Source: Muribaculaceae bacterium
GTDB lineage: Bacteria > Pseudomonadota > Alphaproteobacteria > Rs-D84
Length of the DNA stretch: 7,746 nt
Assembly (NCBI GenBank): GCA_023665245.1
Contig: JAMPEH010000098.1
Coordinates: 1-7,746 of the forward strand
Direction: 5' to 3'
Shown here: positions 1 through 5,862 of the stretch, one piece after another
How positions within the stretch are numbered: position 1 is the first letter of the stretch
Layout of the letters: each line of letters begins with the position of its first letter
Position numbers and translations under genes: made by a program
Notes under the pieces: generated by a model
Told to the model about the DNA's origin: nothing
What the model saw: the letters and a program-made list of their open reading frames with translations, nothing else
Database searches by the model: none

Positions 1-201
1 CCGACCAGTCTGGAGCTTTACCAGCAGGCCAACAAGCGGCTGCACCGTCCGGGCCAGAAGGAAACTGTGCTGATCCATCATCTACTGATGAAGGGCACTT
101 ACGACTATGTTGTGCTGGACGATATTCTCGCACCGAAGGAAGTACGGCAGCAGGCTTGTCTCAAGGCGCTGAAAGCAAGAATCAGGGAGGTAACGGCATG
201 A
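1..201 (+). CDS. SNF2-family DNA helicase/translocase, C-terminal end (5' truncated)
   Basis: Frame 1 is open from the window edge to TGA at 199-201, giving the last 66 residues. The visible part contains QANKRLHRPGQK, the motif VI signature of SNF2/superfamily 2 helicases, whose arginines contact ATP. It is followed by the usual strand-rich stretch ETVLIHHLLMKGTYD and a short basic C-terminal helix. In Firmicutes siphophages a SNF2-like protein of about 450 residues is commonly the last gene of the replication block, directly before the late regulator and terminase, and that is its place here. It probably remodels or unwinds phage DNA during replication or recombination; this is family knowledge. 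The ATPase lobe lies outside the window, so substrate and activity cannot be judged. The stop overlaps the next start as ATGA, which implies translational coupling. Confidence 0.88.
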   Translation, partial: PTSLELYQQANKRLHRPGQKETVLIHHLLMKGTYDYVVLDDILAPKEVRQQACLKALKARIREVTA

Positions 202-614
202 CCGTAAAGGAATTTCTCAATCAAGGTTATCACATAAAAGCACGAGTCCAAGCCAAGGAAGAGCGCATTGACAGTTGGCAGCAAATCGCCGAATCTATCA
301 CAGCGCCGATTCGAGGCGACGGCGGGGTACAGCATTCGCCTTCAAAGAAGATCGAAAACTGCGCCGTGAATATCGTGGACCTGCAGAACGAGATCAAGGC
401 TGAAATTGCCGAGCTCGTTCAGGTCGAGCGCGAGATCGGACGGTTTATCAAAGCCGCGCCTCTTGACGAGACAGACCGCTTCATTCTTGAGCTGCGGTAT
501 CTTAACTACAAAAAATGGGAAGAGATCGCGGTCGAGCTGAACTATGCTTATCGGTGGCTCATGCGGCGGCATAAGCGAGCAATCGCGGTCCTGGAGGAAA
601 ACTGGCCATGTTAA
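198..614 (+). CDS. ArpU/DUF1492-family sigma-like phage late transcription regulator
   Basis: A 138-residue protein. The start at ATG 198 is chosen because GGGAGGT (186-191 region) sits about six bases upstream and ATGA overlaps the helicase stop; an in-frame ATG at 156 lies inside the helicase gene and has no such site. Residues 1-85 are mostly helical and charged. Residues about 88-135 (from LDETDRFILELRYLNY to the basic RWLMRRHKRA) match a sigma-70 region 4-like helix-turn-helix, typical of DUF1492/ArpU proteins. This family sits immediately upstream of terS in many Firmicutes phages and is thought to activate late gene transcription, as RinA does in staphylococcal phages. It is therefore the probable activator of the packaging and head operon, acting on the control region that follows. 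Family assignment is firm; the regulatory role is inferred from position. Confidence 0.82.
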   Translation: MTVKEFLNQGYHIKARVQAKEERIDSWQQIAESITAPIRGDGGVQHSPSKKIENCAVNIVDLQNEIKAEIAELVQVEREIGRFIKAAPLDETDRFILELRYLNYKKWEEIAVELNYAYRWLMRRHKRAIAVLEENWPC

Positions 615-630
615 GCCGCGTGGCCCATGC

Positions 631-648
631 GATAAAATATAAAATCAG
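631..648 (+). promoter_or_regulatory. AT-rich stretch, candidate late promoter -10 region
   Basis: GATAAAATATAAAATCAG is a sharp AT-rich island in GC-rich sequence, just after the ArpU-like gene. It offers TAAAAT at 633-638 and 640-645 as -10-like hexamers. No good -35 hexamer lies at the right distance, as expected if an activator such as the ArpU-like protein replaces -35 contacts. Position and composition are seen; promoter function is inference. A transcript starting here would begin just before the two hairpins that follow. Confidence 0.3.
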
Positions 649-650
649 AA

Positions 651-672
651 GAATCGGTTGCGAGACCGGTTC
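651..672 (+). other. Leader hairpin upstream of the first terminator
   Basis: GAATCGGT (651-658) pairs with ACCGGTTC (665-672) around a six-base loop, giving eight pairs including one G-U. It is not followed by a T run, so it is not a terminator by itself. It ends six bases before the terminator stem at 678, so the two form a tandem-hairpin leader between the late regulator and terS. Confidence 0.5.
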
Positions 673-677
673 CTCGG

Positions 678-723
678 GCAGAGAGTTGCGCGGGCCTCCG
701 GTGCAGCTCTCTGCTTTATTTTA
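678..723 (+). terminator. Intrinsic terminator between ArpU-like gene and terS
   Basis: GCAGAGAGTTGC (678-689) pairs with GCAGCTCTCTGC (703-714): twelve continuous pairs with a single G-U, a 13-base loop and the tail TTTATTTTA. This has the form of a rho-independent terminator. It would end early transcription after the regulator. Only about 37 bases remain before the terS start, with no convincing promoter in them, so late transcription probably starts upstream and must pass this structure. Confidence 0.75.
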
Positions 724-748
724 ATCTGGAGGTTAGCGTGGACGGATC

Positions 749-754
749 GGAGGG
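749..754 (+). promoter_or_regulatory. Ribosome binding site that decides the terS start
   Basis: GGAGGG lies six bases before GTG 761 but directly touches the in-frame TTG at 755. Normal spacing therefore selects GTG 761 as the terS start. A second site (GGAGG, 728-732) serves only a six-codon frame beginning at GTG 738. Confidence 0.6.
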
Positions 755-760
755 TTGACT

Positions 761-1243
761 GTGGCTAAGCTGACCGACAAGCAGAAAAAGCAAATCATCG
801 CTGAGTCGGTGCAGGGCGCCAGCGGCCGGGCTCTTGCGGCGAAGTACAAGGTCTCGCAGACAACGATCCGGCGAGTCCTTCAAAGCGATCCCGAGCTGTC
901 TCAAAAGGTCTCGCAAAAACACGAGGAGAATGTAATAAGCGTTCTCGCGCATATGGAGACCAAGAAGCAGACTGTCTGCGACCTGATCGACAAGTTCCTC
1001 GCTGCGATGGGCGACCCTGAGAAGATTGCCGGCACTCCCCTCAACCAGCTCGCGACCGCTATGGGCATTGTGATCGACAAGTACACCGCTCACGAGGCAG
1101 CAAAGGCGCCTGACGCAGCGACCAACAACCTCTTTGAGGCGCTTGACTCTATCGGAGAGGAGGACCTTGATGGTATTCCAGAGATTCAGCAGTCGGCAGA
1201 AAATGACTCTGCTGTGGTGGAAGATGAAGAGCTTCCGAACTAA
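761..1243 (+). CDS. terS: Terminase small subunit
   Basis: A 160-residue protein starting at GTG 761, set by GGAGGG six bases upstream. Residues 1-45 (from MAKLTDKQKKQIIAE through SQTTIRRVL) form an N-terminal helix-turn-helix typical of small terminases that bind the pac or cos site. Residues 46-115 are helical and probably form the oligomerisation core. The tail (about 120-160) is acidic and likely contacts the large subunit. The protein recognises phage DNA and loads the large terminase to start packaging. Its gene is directly upstream of, and overlaps by 74 bases, the large-subunit gene, the standard arrangement. No further family subdivision is safe by eye, but HTH, size and position agree. 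Confidence 0.85.
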   Translation: MAKLTDKQKKQIIAESVQGASGRALAAKYKVSQTTIRRVLQSDPELSQKVSQKHEENVISVLAHMETKKQTVCDLIDKFLAAMGDPEKIAGTPLNQLATAMGIVIDKYTAHEAAKAPDAATNNLFEALDSIGEEDLDGIPEIQQSAENDSAVVEDEELPN

Positions 1244-2393
1244 GGACGGCATTATCTGCGACGGCTCTATCCGTTCCGGCAAGACCGTCTCAATGGCGAT
1301 CGGCTTTATCCTCTGGAGTATGAGAAACTTCGACCGCCAGAACTTCGCGATCTGCGGCCGGACCATCGAGGCGCTCCGGCGCAACGTTATCGTACATATT
1401 CCCACCTGGCTTGAAGGTATTTTTACAATTACCGAGCGCCGGGCCGAGAATAAGCTGGTTGTCACGGTCGGCAATAGAACGAACACCTACTACCTTTTCG
1501 GAGGCCGGGACGAGTCCAGCTATACGCTGATCCAGGGCATTACCCTGGCCGGCGTTCTCTTTGACGAGGTCGCGCTTATGCCGCGTTCTTTTGTCGAGCA
1601 GGCAATGGCCCGCTGCTCTGTGGCCGGCTCCAAGTTCTGGTTCAACTGCAACCCCGAGAGTCCTGGCCATTGGTTCTATAAGGAGTGGATATGCAAGGCG
1701 CAGGAGCGCAATATGCTTTATCTTCACTTCACAATGAACGACAACCTTAGCCTCGACCCCGCTATCAAAGCCCGATACGAGGGCATGTATAGCGGAGTAT
1801 TCTATGACCGGTATATCCGAGGGCTCTGGACTGTGGCCGAGGGCCTTATTTACACCATGTTCAATAAAGACTTCCACGTGGTTCCTTCTGTCCCTCGAAA
1901 CTATGAGACCTATTACATTTCCTGCGACTACGGCACATTAAACCCGACTTCCGCAGGCCTGTGGGGCTTGGTCGCCGGAAAGTGGTACAGGATTCGAGAG
2001 TATTACTACGACGGACGCAAGGAGCATTACCAACGGACGGACGAGGAGCACTATGAAGCGATCGAGACCCTGGCGGGCAATCTCCCGATTCGCAAGATCG
2101 TAGTGGACCCGTCCGCCGCTTCGTTTATCGAGGTCATACGCCGGCATGACCGCTTTATGGTCGAGCAGGCGTCCAACAGAGTCCTTGACGGTATTCGTGA
2201 TGTGGCGACCCGGCTGACTGCTGGAGACATTTTCATTTGCGACTGCTGCACGGACTGTATCAGAGAGTTCGGCCTTTACCGCTGGGACGAGAAAGCGACG
2301 GAAGACCGACCCCTCAAAACCGACGACCATGCTATGGACGATCTTCGCTACTTTGTCCGTGCCGCGTTTGCGCCGTCGAGATTTGGATTTTAG
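1170..2393 (+). CDS. terL: Terminase large subunit, ATPase and nuclease (PBSX-type)
   Basis: A 407-residue DNA-packaging motor protein. ATG 1170 is used because GGAGAGGAGG (1154-1163) lies six bases upstream; upstream in-frame alternatives lack a site. Walker A is GSIRSGKT (32-39) and Walker B is GVLFDEVA with D132 and E133. A coupling-type motif FWFNCNP is at 156-162. The C-terminal RNase H-like nuclease shows ISCDYGT with D253, VVDPSAASF with D313, and TDDHAMDD (384-391) supplying the remaining acidic residues. All ATPase and nuclease signatures look intact, so the enzyme is probably active. It cuts concatemeric DNA and pumps it through the portal. The start lies 74 bases inside terS in another frame, which favours coupled translation. 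Length is normal for the PBSX/phage_terminase_2 group. Confidence 0.95.
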   Translation: MVFQRFSSRQKMTLLWWKMKSFRTKDGIICDGSIRSGKTVSMAIGFILWSMRNFDRQNFAICGRTIEALRRNVIVHIPTWLEGIFTITERRAENKLVVTVGNRTNTYYLFGGRDESSYTLIQGITLAGVLFDEVALMPRSFVEQAMARCSVAGSKFWFNCNPESPGHWFYKEWICKAQERNMLYLHFTMNDNLSLDPAIKARYEGMYSGVFYDRYIRGLWTVAEGLIYTMFNKDFHVVPSVPRNYETYYISCDYGTLNPTSAGLWGLVAGKWYRIREYYYDGRKEHYQRTDEEHYEAIETLAGNLPIRKIVVDPSAASFIEVIRRHDRFMVEQASNRVLDGIRDVATRLTAGDIFICDCCTDCIREFGLYRWDEKATEDRPLKTDDHAMDDLRYFVRAAFAPSRFGF

Positions 2394-2406
2394 GAGGTGA
2401 GACGCC

Positions 2407-3903
2407 ATGCCCCTATTCAGAAGACCCATTGAGCGGGAACTGATTGATATGCGGCTGCGAGCCAGCGGGCCTATGACCGACCTGCAATTTTTCGCCCGCG
2501 AGCTGACAGCCTGGGAGCATTCTCCCCAGCGAAAGGAAATGCTGGACGGTGACCGCTACTACATGGGCGAGCATGATATTCTCGCCAGAAAGCGCAAGGC
2601 CATCGGCAAGGACGGTAAGCCGGTCGAAGTCGAGAACCTTCCCAACAACCGTATTGTGGACAACCAGTATGCGAAGCATGTAGACCAGAAGGCCAACTAC
2701 CTTTTAGGCCAGCCCATTTCTTTCTCCTGTGACGACGACGCCTATGTGGGCGAGGTCAAGAAGGTCCTCGGCATGAAGTTCATGCGGACGCTTCGCAATG
2801 CGGGAGTCGAGTGCTTCAACGCTGGCATTTCCTGGCTTTACCCCTACTTTGATAAGACCGGCGCGTTGGCCTTCCGGCTCTTCCCAGGTTATGAGATTCT
2901 TCCCTTCTGGGCGGACGCAGCTCATACCGAGCTTGACGCAGCGCTCCGGCTCTATCCTGTCGAGGTCTATGTCAAGCAGGAGAAGAAGATCATCAAGAAG
3001 GTCGACATCTTCACGCTGGAGGGCGTCGAGACCTATATCTTTGAGAACGGTATCTTGAAGCCGGACCCTGACAGCAGCAAGCAAAGCTATGTCACCGTCG
3101 AGGAAGCAGGCAAGAAGAAGGCTCTCAACTGGGAGCGGTTCCCGCTTATCCCGATCAAGTACAATTCCAAGGAAATCCCCCTGATTCGGCGCGGCCGCTC
3201 TCTGCAGGATGCCATCAACCTTCTGCAGTCCGACTTTGTGAACTGTATGGAGGACACCGGCAGCTCTATTCTGGTACTCAAGAACTACGACGGACAGGAC
3301 CTCGGCGAGTTCCGTAAGAATCTGGCGACCTATCGGGCGGTCAAGGTCCGTACGGTCGAAGGTACTGACGGCGGTGTGGACAGCTTGGAGATCGAGGTCA
3401 ACGCAGAGAATTATAAGACGGTCCTGGACCTCTTGAAGAAGTCGCTCATTGAGAACCTGCGCAGTTACGACGCCAAGGACGAGCGTATGAGCGGCACGCC
3501 AAACCAGATGAACATTCAAAGCATGTACTGCGACATCGACCTCGATGCCAACGCGATGGAGACCGAGCTGCAGGCGGCTTTTGAAGAAATCCTCTGGTTC
3601 GTCAATACCTATCTCACCAATTCCGGCAAGGGCGCATTTGAGGGCGAGATCACGGTTATCTTCAATCGCGATATTCTCATCAATGAGTCTGAGGCCATTG
3701 ATAACTGCGCTAAGTCGGCTGGCATTATCTCTGACGAGACGATCGTCGCCCAGCATCCCTGGATCGACGATCCGGCGACCGAGCTTGAACGGCTCAAGAA
3801 GCAGAAGGAGGAAGCCGAAGCGGCAGACCCCTACCGGCTGGCCTTTGAGAAATCCCAGCAGCAGAGGGAAAGCCCTGAAGGCGGTGGCCTGAATGAGGAA
3901 TGA
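2407..3903 (+). CDS. Portal protein, SPP1 gp6-like
   Basis: A 498-residue protein. ATG 2407 follows AGGAGGTGA (2392-2400) with six bases between, a near-perfect site that partly overlaps the large terminase stop. Residues about 81-106 carry NRIVDNQYAKHVDQKA followed by NYLLGQPISF, a hallmark of the SPP1 gp6/Phage_prot_Gp6 portals. The helical stem and crown region follows (about 260-420), with motifs such as RGRSLQDAINLLQSDF. The C-terminus (about 455-498) is charged and coiled-coil-like (ELERLKKQKEEAEA). Portals form a twelve-subunit ring at one capsid vertex, through which terminase pumps DNA and to which the neck attaches. The gene overlaps the following minor head gene by 11 bases, consistent with coupled expression. 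Length is usual for the family and nothing looks broken. Confidence 0.94.
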   Translation: MPLFRRPIERELIDMRLRASGPMTDLQFFARELTAWEHSPQRKEMLDGDRYYMGEHDILARKRKAIGKDGKPVEVENLPNNRIVDNQYAKHVDQKANYLLGQPISFSCDDDAYVGEVKKVLGMKFMRTLRNAGVECFNAGISWLYPYFDKTGALAFRLFPGYEILPFWADAAHTELDAALRLYPVEVYVKQEKKIIKKVDIFTLEGVETYIFENGILKPDPDSSKQSYVTVEEAGKKKALNWERFPLIPIKYNSKEIPLIRRGRSLQDAINLLQSDFVNCMEDTGSSILVLKNYDGQDLGEFRKNLATYRAVKVRTVEGTDGGVDSLEIEVNAENYKTVLDLLKKSLIENLRSYDAKDERMSGTPNQMNIQSMYCDIDLDANAMETELQAAFEEILWFVNTYLTNSGKGAFEGEITVIFNRDILINESEAIDNCAKSAGIISDETIVAQHPWIDDPATELERLKKQKEEAEAADPYRLAFEKSQQQRESPEGGGLNEE

Positions 3904-5440
3904 CGCCTACTGGGCCAACCGTATGCGGATTCTTGAAGAGTCTCTTCTTGATACCGGCTACGATTATGTTAAAAACCTCGAGCAGCAATACGATTCCGCG
4001 ATTCGGGCGGTCGAGTCTCAAATCTCGGTATGGTATCAGCGCTTTGCCGCCGAAAACGGCATAACACTGGCCGAGGCGAGAAAGCTGCTTACCACGCAGG
4101 AGCTCAGGGAGTTCCAATGGACCGTTGAAGAATATATCAAACACGGCCAAGAGAATGCAGTCTCCCAGGCGTGGCTCAAGCAGCTTAAAAATGCCTCTGC
4201 CCGCGTCCATGTGTCCAGGCTTGACAGCCTCAAGCTGCAGCTACAGCAGCAGGCTGAGACCTTGCACGGGACGCAGACAGAGGCCCTTACGTCGTCTCTG
4301 GCCGAGCTTTATGAGCGAGGCTATTATCATACGGCCTTTGAGATTCAAAAGGGCGTAGGGGTCGGCTGGTCGCTTCACAGCTTGACCGACGACCAGATCA
4401 AGAAAGTCCTCTCGAGGCCCTGGACGCTGGACGGCCAGACTTTCAGCGACCGGATATGGAAAAATAAGCAGTCGCTCGTCAACACGGTCAACACGCAGCT
4501 CACGCAGATGATTATGCGGGGCTCGGCGCCAGATAAGGCGATCAAAGCGATCTCGGATCGCTTCAAGGTCTCCAAGTCCCAAGCCGGGCGCCTGGTCATG
4601 ACCGAGACTGCGGCCTTTGCCAACGAAGCCCGCAAGGACTGCTTCAAGGACCTCGGCGTAGAGAAGTACGTTGTCGTGGAGACCCTGGACGGTGAGACCT
4701 GCGACCTCTGCGGGCAGCTCGACGGCAAGGTCTACCCCATGAGCGAGTATGCCGTAGGCGTTACCGCGCCGCCCTTTCACCCCTGGTGCCGCGGGACGAC
4801 CGCCCCTTACTATGAAGACCTCGAAGGTCTGGGCGTCCGCGCCGCTCGGGACGAAGAAGGCAAGTATTACGAAGTGCCGAAGGGTATGACCTATAGTCAA
4901 TGGGCCAAAAAATCGGGCATTTCTACCGAAGTTAGTAAAAAGCCGTTTACGCCCGGCTCGGAACGCGGTATAATGCAGGGTAGGAATATGGCTATGGGGC
5001 TCAGGCAGCCCGCAAGTCGTATTTTGACAGAGGAAGAGATCAGTAGTATTAAAGCTGACGCCGAAGCTCTGGGCATTGACCCTGCCGTGCTTCGCTTTAA
5101 TACTGGTGACCGCACTGGCTTTAGCGATGCTCGTGGTGATATAAGTATTTGCGGCGATATTTTGCCAGATTTGGACTCTAAGATTGCCCGAGATCAAATG
5201 TCGCAACGCGCCGTGCTGGCCCATGAATATTATGGGCACCTTGCGCACCACCCTTCGGAGTACCCGATCAGAGACTGGCGCGACGAGTTCCGCGCCAGCT
5301 ATGACGCCGCGGTCAATGCGCCAGGCCTTTCTGATGAAGATCGGGCCCTCCTAATGATTGACGCCTATGACCGGGCGCACGAGGCGGGCGAGATTCTAAA
5401 CTATGACGAAACAGCAAGGAGGATAATCTATGGCTTCTAA
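3893..5440 (+). CDS. MuF/SPP1 gp7-type minor head protein with extra C-terminal HEYYGH domain
   Basis: A 515-residue protein beginning inside the portal gene (11-base overlap). Residues 1-165 are helical and coiled-coil-like. Residues about 170-310 are the Phage_Mu_F domain: MTETAAFANEA at 216-226, then a Cys/His cluster C270, C273, H296, C299 in CDLCG and HPWCRGTT, which probably binds zinc. SPP1 gp7 relatives enter the procapsid with the portal and may be ejected with DNA. Residues about 343-515 are an addition not needed for the MuF fold. They contain LAHEYYGHL (442-450) and DEF (464-466), which resemble zinc metallopeptidase elements, although the two histidines are one residue further apart than in HExxH. 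Codon use changes abruptly at residue 344. MuF proteins with variable C-terminal effector domains are known from temperate phages, so the tail could be a toxin or peptidase; activity is unproven. The next gene overlaps the 3' end by 11 bases. Confidence 0.88.
   Translation: MRNDAYWANRMRILEESLLDTGYDYVKNLEQQYDSAIRAVESQISVWYQRFAAENGITLAEARKLLTTQELREFQWTVEEYIKHGQENAVSQAWLKQLKNASARVHVSRLDSLKLQLQQQAETLHGTQTEALTSSLAELYERGYYHTAFEIQKGVGVGWSLHSLTDDQIKKVLSRPWTLDGQTFSDRIWKNKQSLVNTVNTQLTQMIMRGSAPDKAIKAISDRFKVSKSQAGRLVMTETAAFANEARKDCFKDLGVEKYVVVETLDGETCDLCGQLDGKVYPMSEYAVGVTAPPFHPWCRGTTAPYYEDLEGLGVRAARDEEGKYYEVPKGMTYSQWAKKSGISTEVSKKPFTPGSERGIMQGRNMAMGLRQPASRILTEEEISSIKADAEALGIDPAVLRFNTGDRTGFSDARGDISICGDILPDLDSKIARDQMSQRAVLAHEYYGHLAHHPSEYPIRDWRDEFRASYDAAVNAPGLSDEDRALLMIDAYDRAHEAGEILNYDETARRIIYGF
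4922..5437 (+). other. Variable C-terminal domain region of the MuF protein (residues 344-515)
   Basis: This in-frame segment encodes the added domain. By hand count, codons 344-438 end in G or C in 43 of 95 cases, whereas 60 codons of the MuF core (4562-4741) do so in 53. The last third drifts back toward the core's usage. The segment has HEYYGH at residues 444-449 and a Glu in DEFRAS sixteen residues later. The helical end ALLMIDAYDRAHEAGE is compact. The compositional step at the domain edge is what recombination or late acquisition would leave. Its fold cannot be assigned by eye. Confidence 0.6.
4946..4974 (+). promoter_or_regulatory. Candidate internal promoter inside the MuF gene
   Basis: TTTACG (4946-4951) and a perfect TATAAT (4969-4974) are separated by 17 bases. 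The -35 matches TTGACA at four of six positions. The pair falls a few codons into the atypical C-terminal domain. In-frame ATGs follow at 4988 and 4994, and a weak TAGGA (4981-4985) precedes the latter. It may be chance, since TATAAT arises from ordinary Gly-Ile-Met codons, but its position at the domain edge is notable. Confidence 0.25.
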
Positions 5441-5609
5441 ATACTCAGAAAAGGAGCTTGCTGCTCTGGAGCAGAAGGCGAAAACCCCTGATAGCAAGGT
5501 CGTTTGCCCCCGGTGCGGGAAAGAGCTTACCTATCGGGCGGTTGGAAATTCTTACGAGGTCAAGTGTCCGACTGAGGGTTGTATCTCGCTAACAGTTCGA
5601 GGCTTGTAA
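5430..5609 (+). CDS. Small zinc-ribbon protein
   Basis: A 59-residue protein starting at ATG 5430 after AAGGAGG (5416-5422) with seven-base spacing, a strong site inside the end of the MuF gene (11-base overlap). Residues 1-22 form a charged helix (KYSEKELAALEQKAKT). Residues 26-51 hold two paired metal-ligand sites, CPRC (26-29) and CPTEGC (46-51), joined by a beta-hairpin-like stretch, the pattern of a rubredoxin-like zinc ribbon. No specific function is recognised. Its fixed place after the minor head gene suggests a role in head assembly, in nucleic-acid binding, or as a partner of the MuF C-terminal domain; these are guesses. Strong start, in-frame length and motif make it a real gene. 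Confidence 0.85.
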   Translation: MASKYSEKELAALEQKAKTPDSKVVCPRCGKELTYRAVGNSYEVKCPTEGCISLTVRGL

Positions 5610-5618
5610 AAACAAGCC
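5601..5618 (+). other. Hairpin enclosing the zinc-ribbon gene's stop codon
   Basis: GGCTTG (5601-5606) and CAAGCC (5613-5618) pair perfectly, and the six-base loop TAAAAA begins with the TAA stop. No T run follows, so it is not a standard terminator. It may stabilise the message end or begin the structured gap that follows. Confidence 0.5.
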
Positions 5619-5693
5619 CTGGACGACCCATATCGTATTTTAGGGGCGGGGCCCTTTATAGTTTACCCTCCCTTGAGATAAAAAGTCCACCAC

Positions 5694-5710
5694 GGAGCTC
5701 CAGGAGCTCC
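5694..5710 (+). repeat. Tandem palindrome GGAGCTCC-A-GGAGCTCC
   Basis: Two copies of the eight-base palindrome GGAGCTCC (5694-5701 and 5703-5710) are separated by one A, making a 17-base inverted repeat. In RNA it can fold as a six-pair stem (5694-5699 with 5705-5710) and a five-base loop. It lies 20 bases upstream of a terminator. A protein operator or an RNA stem are both possible. Confidence 0.6.
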
Positions 5711-5730
5711 ACAACAAGCTATGATGATTG

Positions 5731-5765
5731 AAGCGTCTCCGCGTTTTCGCGGAAGGCGCTTTTTT
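5731..5765 (+). terminator. Intrinsic terminator upstream of the scaffold gene
   Basis: AAGCGTC and TCCGCG (5731-5743) pair with CGCGGA and GGCGCTT (5748-5761) around a TTTT loop. That is thirteen pairs with one G-U and one bulged A (5754), followed by a six-T run (5760-5765). It is a textbook rho-independent structure. Its position between the minor head and scaffold genes means it would reduce or end transcription into the capsid genes unless read through. Confidence 0.8.
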
Positions 5766-5862
5766 CATACCCAAATTACCGCTTTGCGCGGCGGACTACA
5801 AGCAGGCGCACGGCAATACCGGGACTGGCCGGATAAAAAGGATAGCCGAGCAGGAGGTACAC

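Larger units (their letters stand above)
5610..5862 (+). other. Non-coding gap between zinc-ribbon and scaffold genes
   Basis: This 253-base gap interrupts an otherwise tightly packed operon. No frame in it has a convincing ribosome site and codon use. It holds GGGCCC-rich inverted segments: AGGGGCGGGG at 5642-5651 can pair partly with ACCCTCCCT at 5665-5673, and TGGAC (5620-5624) can close with GTCCA (5685-5689). A tandem GGAGCTCC palindrome and an intrinsic terminator follow. From about 5766 to 5850 no clear structure beyond short GC-rich repeats is seen, then the scaffold ribosome site AGGAGGT at 5852-5858. It may be a leader or small RNA; that is inference. Confidence 0.5.

Noticed and set aside
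156..197. Earlier ATG start for the ArpU-like gene
   Set aside because: It lies in the helicase coding sequence with no ribosome site, while ATG 198 has GGGAGGT and an ATGA coupling overlap.
755..760. TTG start for the small terminase
   Set aside because: The ribosome site directly abuts TTG; GTG 761 has proper spacing.
1134..1169. Upstream start for the large terminase
   Set aside because: No site at correct spacing; ATG 1170 has GAGGAGG six bases upstream and gives the usual N-terminus.
2704..3756. Minus-strand open frame of about 350 codons opposite the portal gene
   Set aside because: Same codon-bias shadow; the + strand encodes an intact portal with recognisable motifs.
4241..5251. 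Minus-strand open frame of about 336 codons opposite the MuF gene
   Set aside because: Shadow of the MuF reading frame; no family resemblance and no ribosome site.
5728..5862. N-terminal extension of the scaffold gene from TTG 5728
   Set aside because: It would translate through the terminator hairpin. The strong AGGAGGT and ATG at 5863, and the family-typical MLEWLKTILG start, decide against it.
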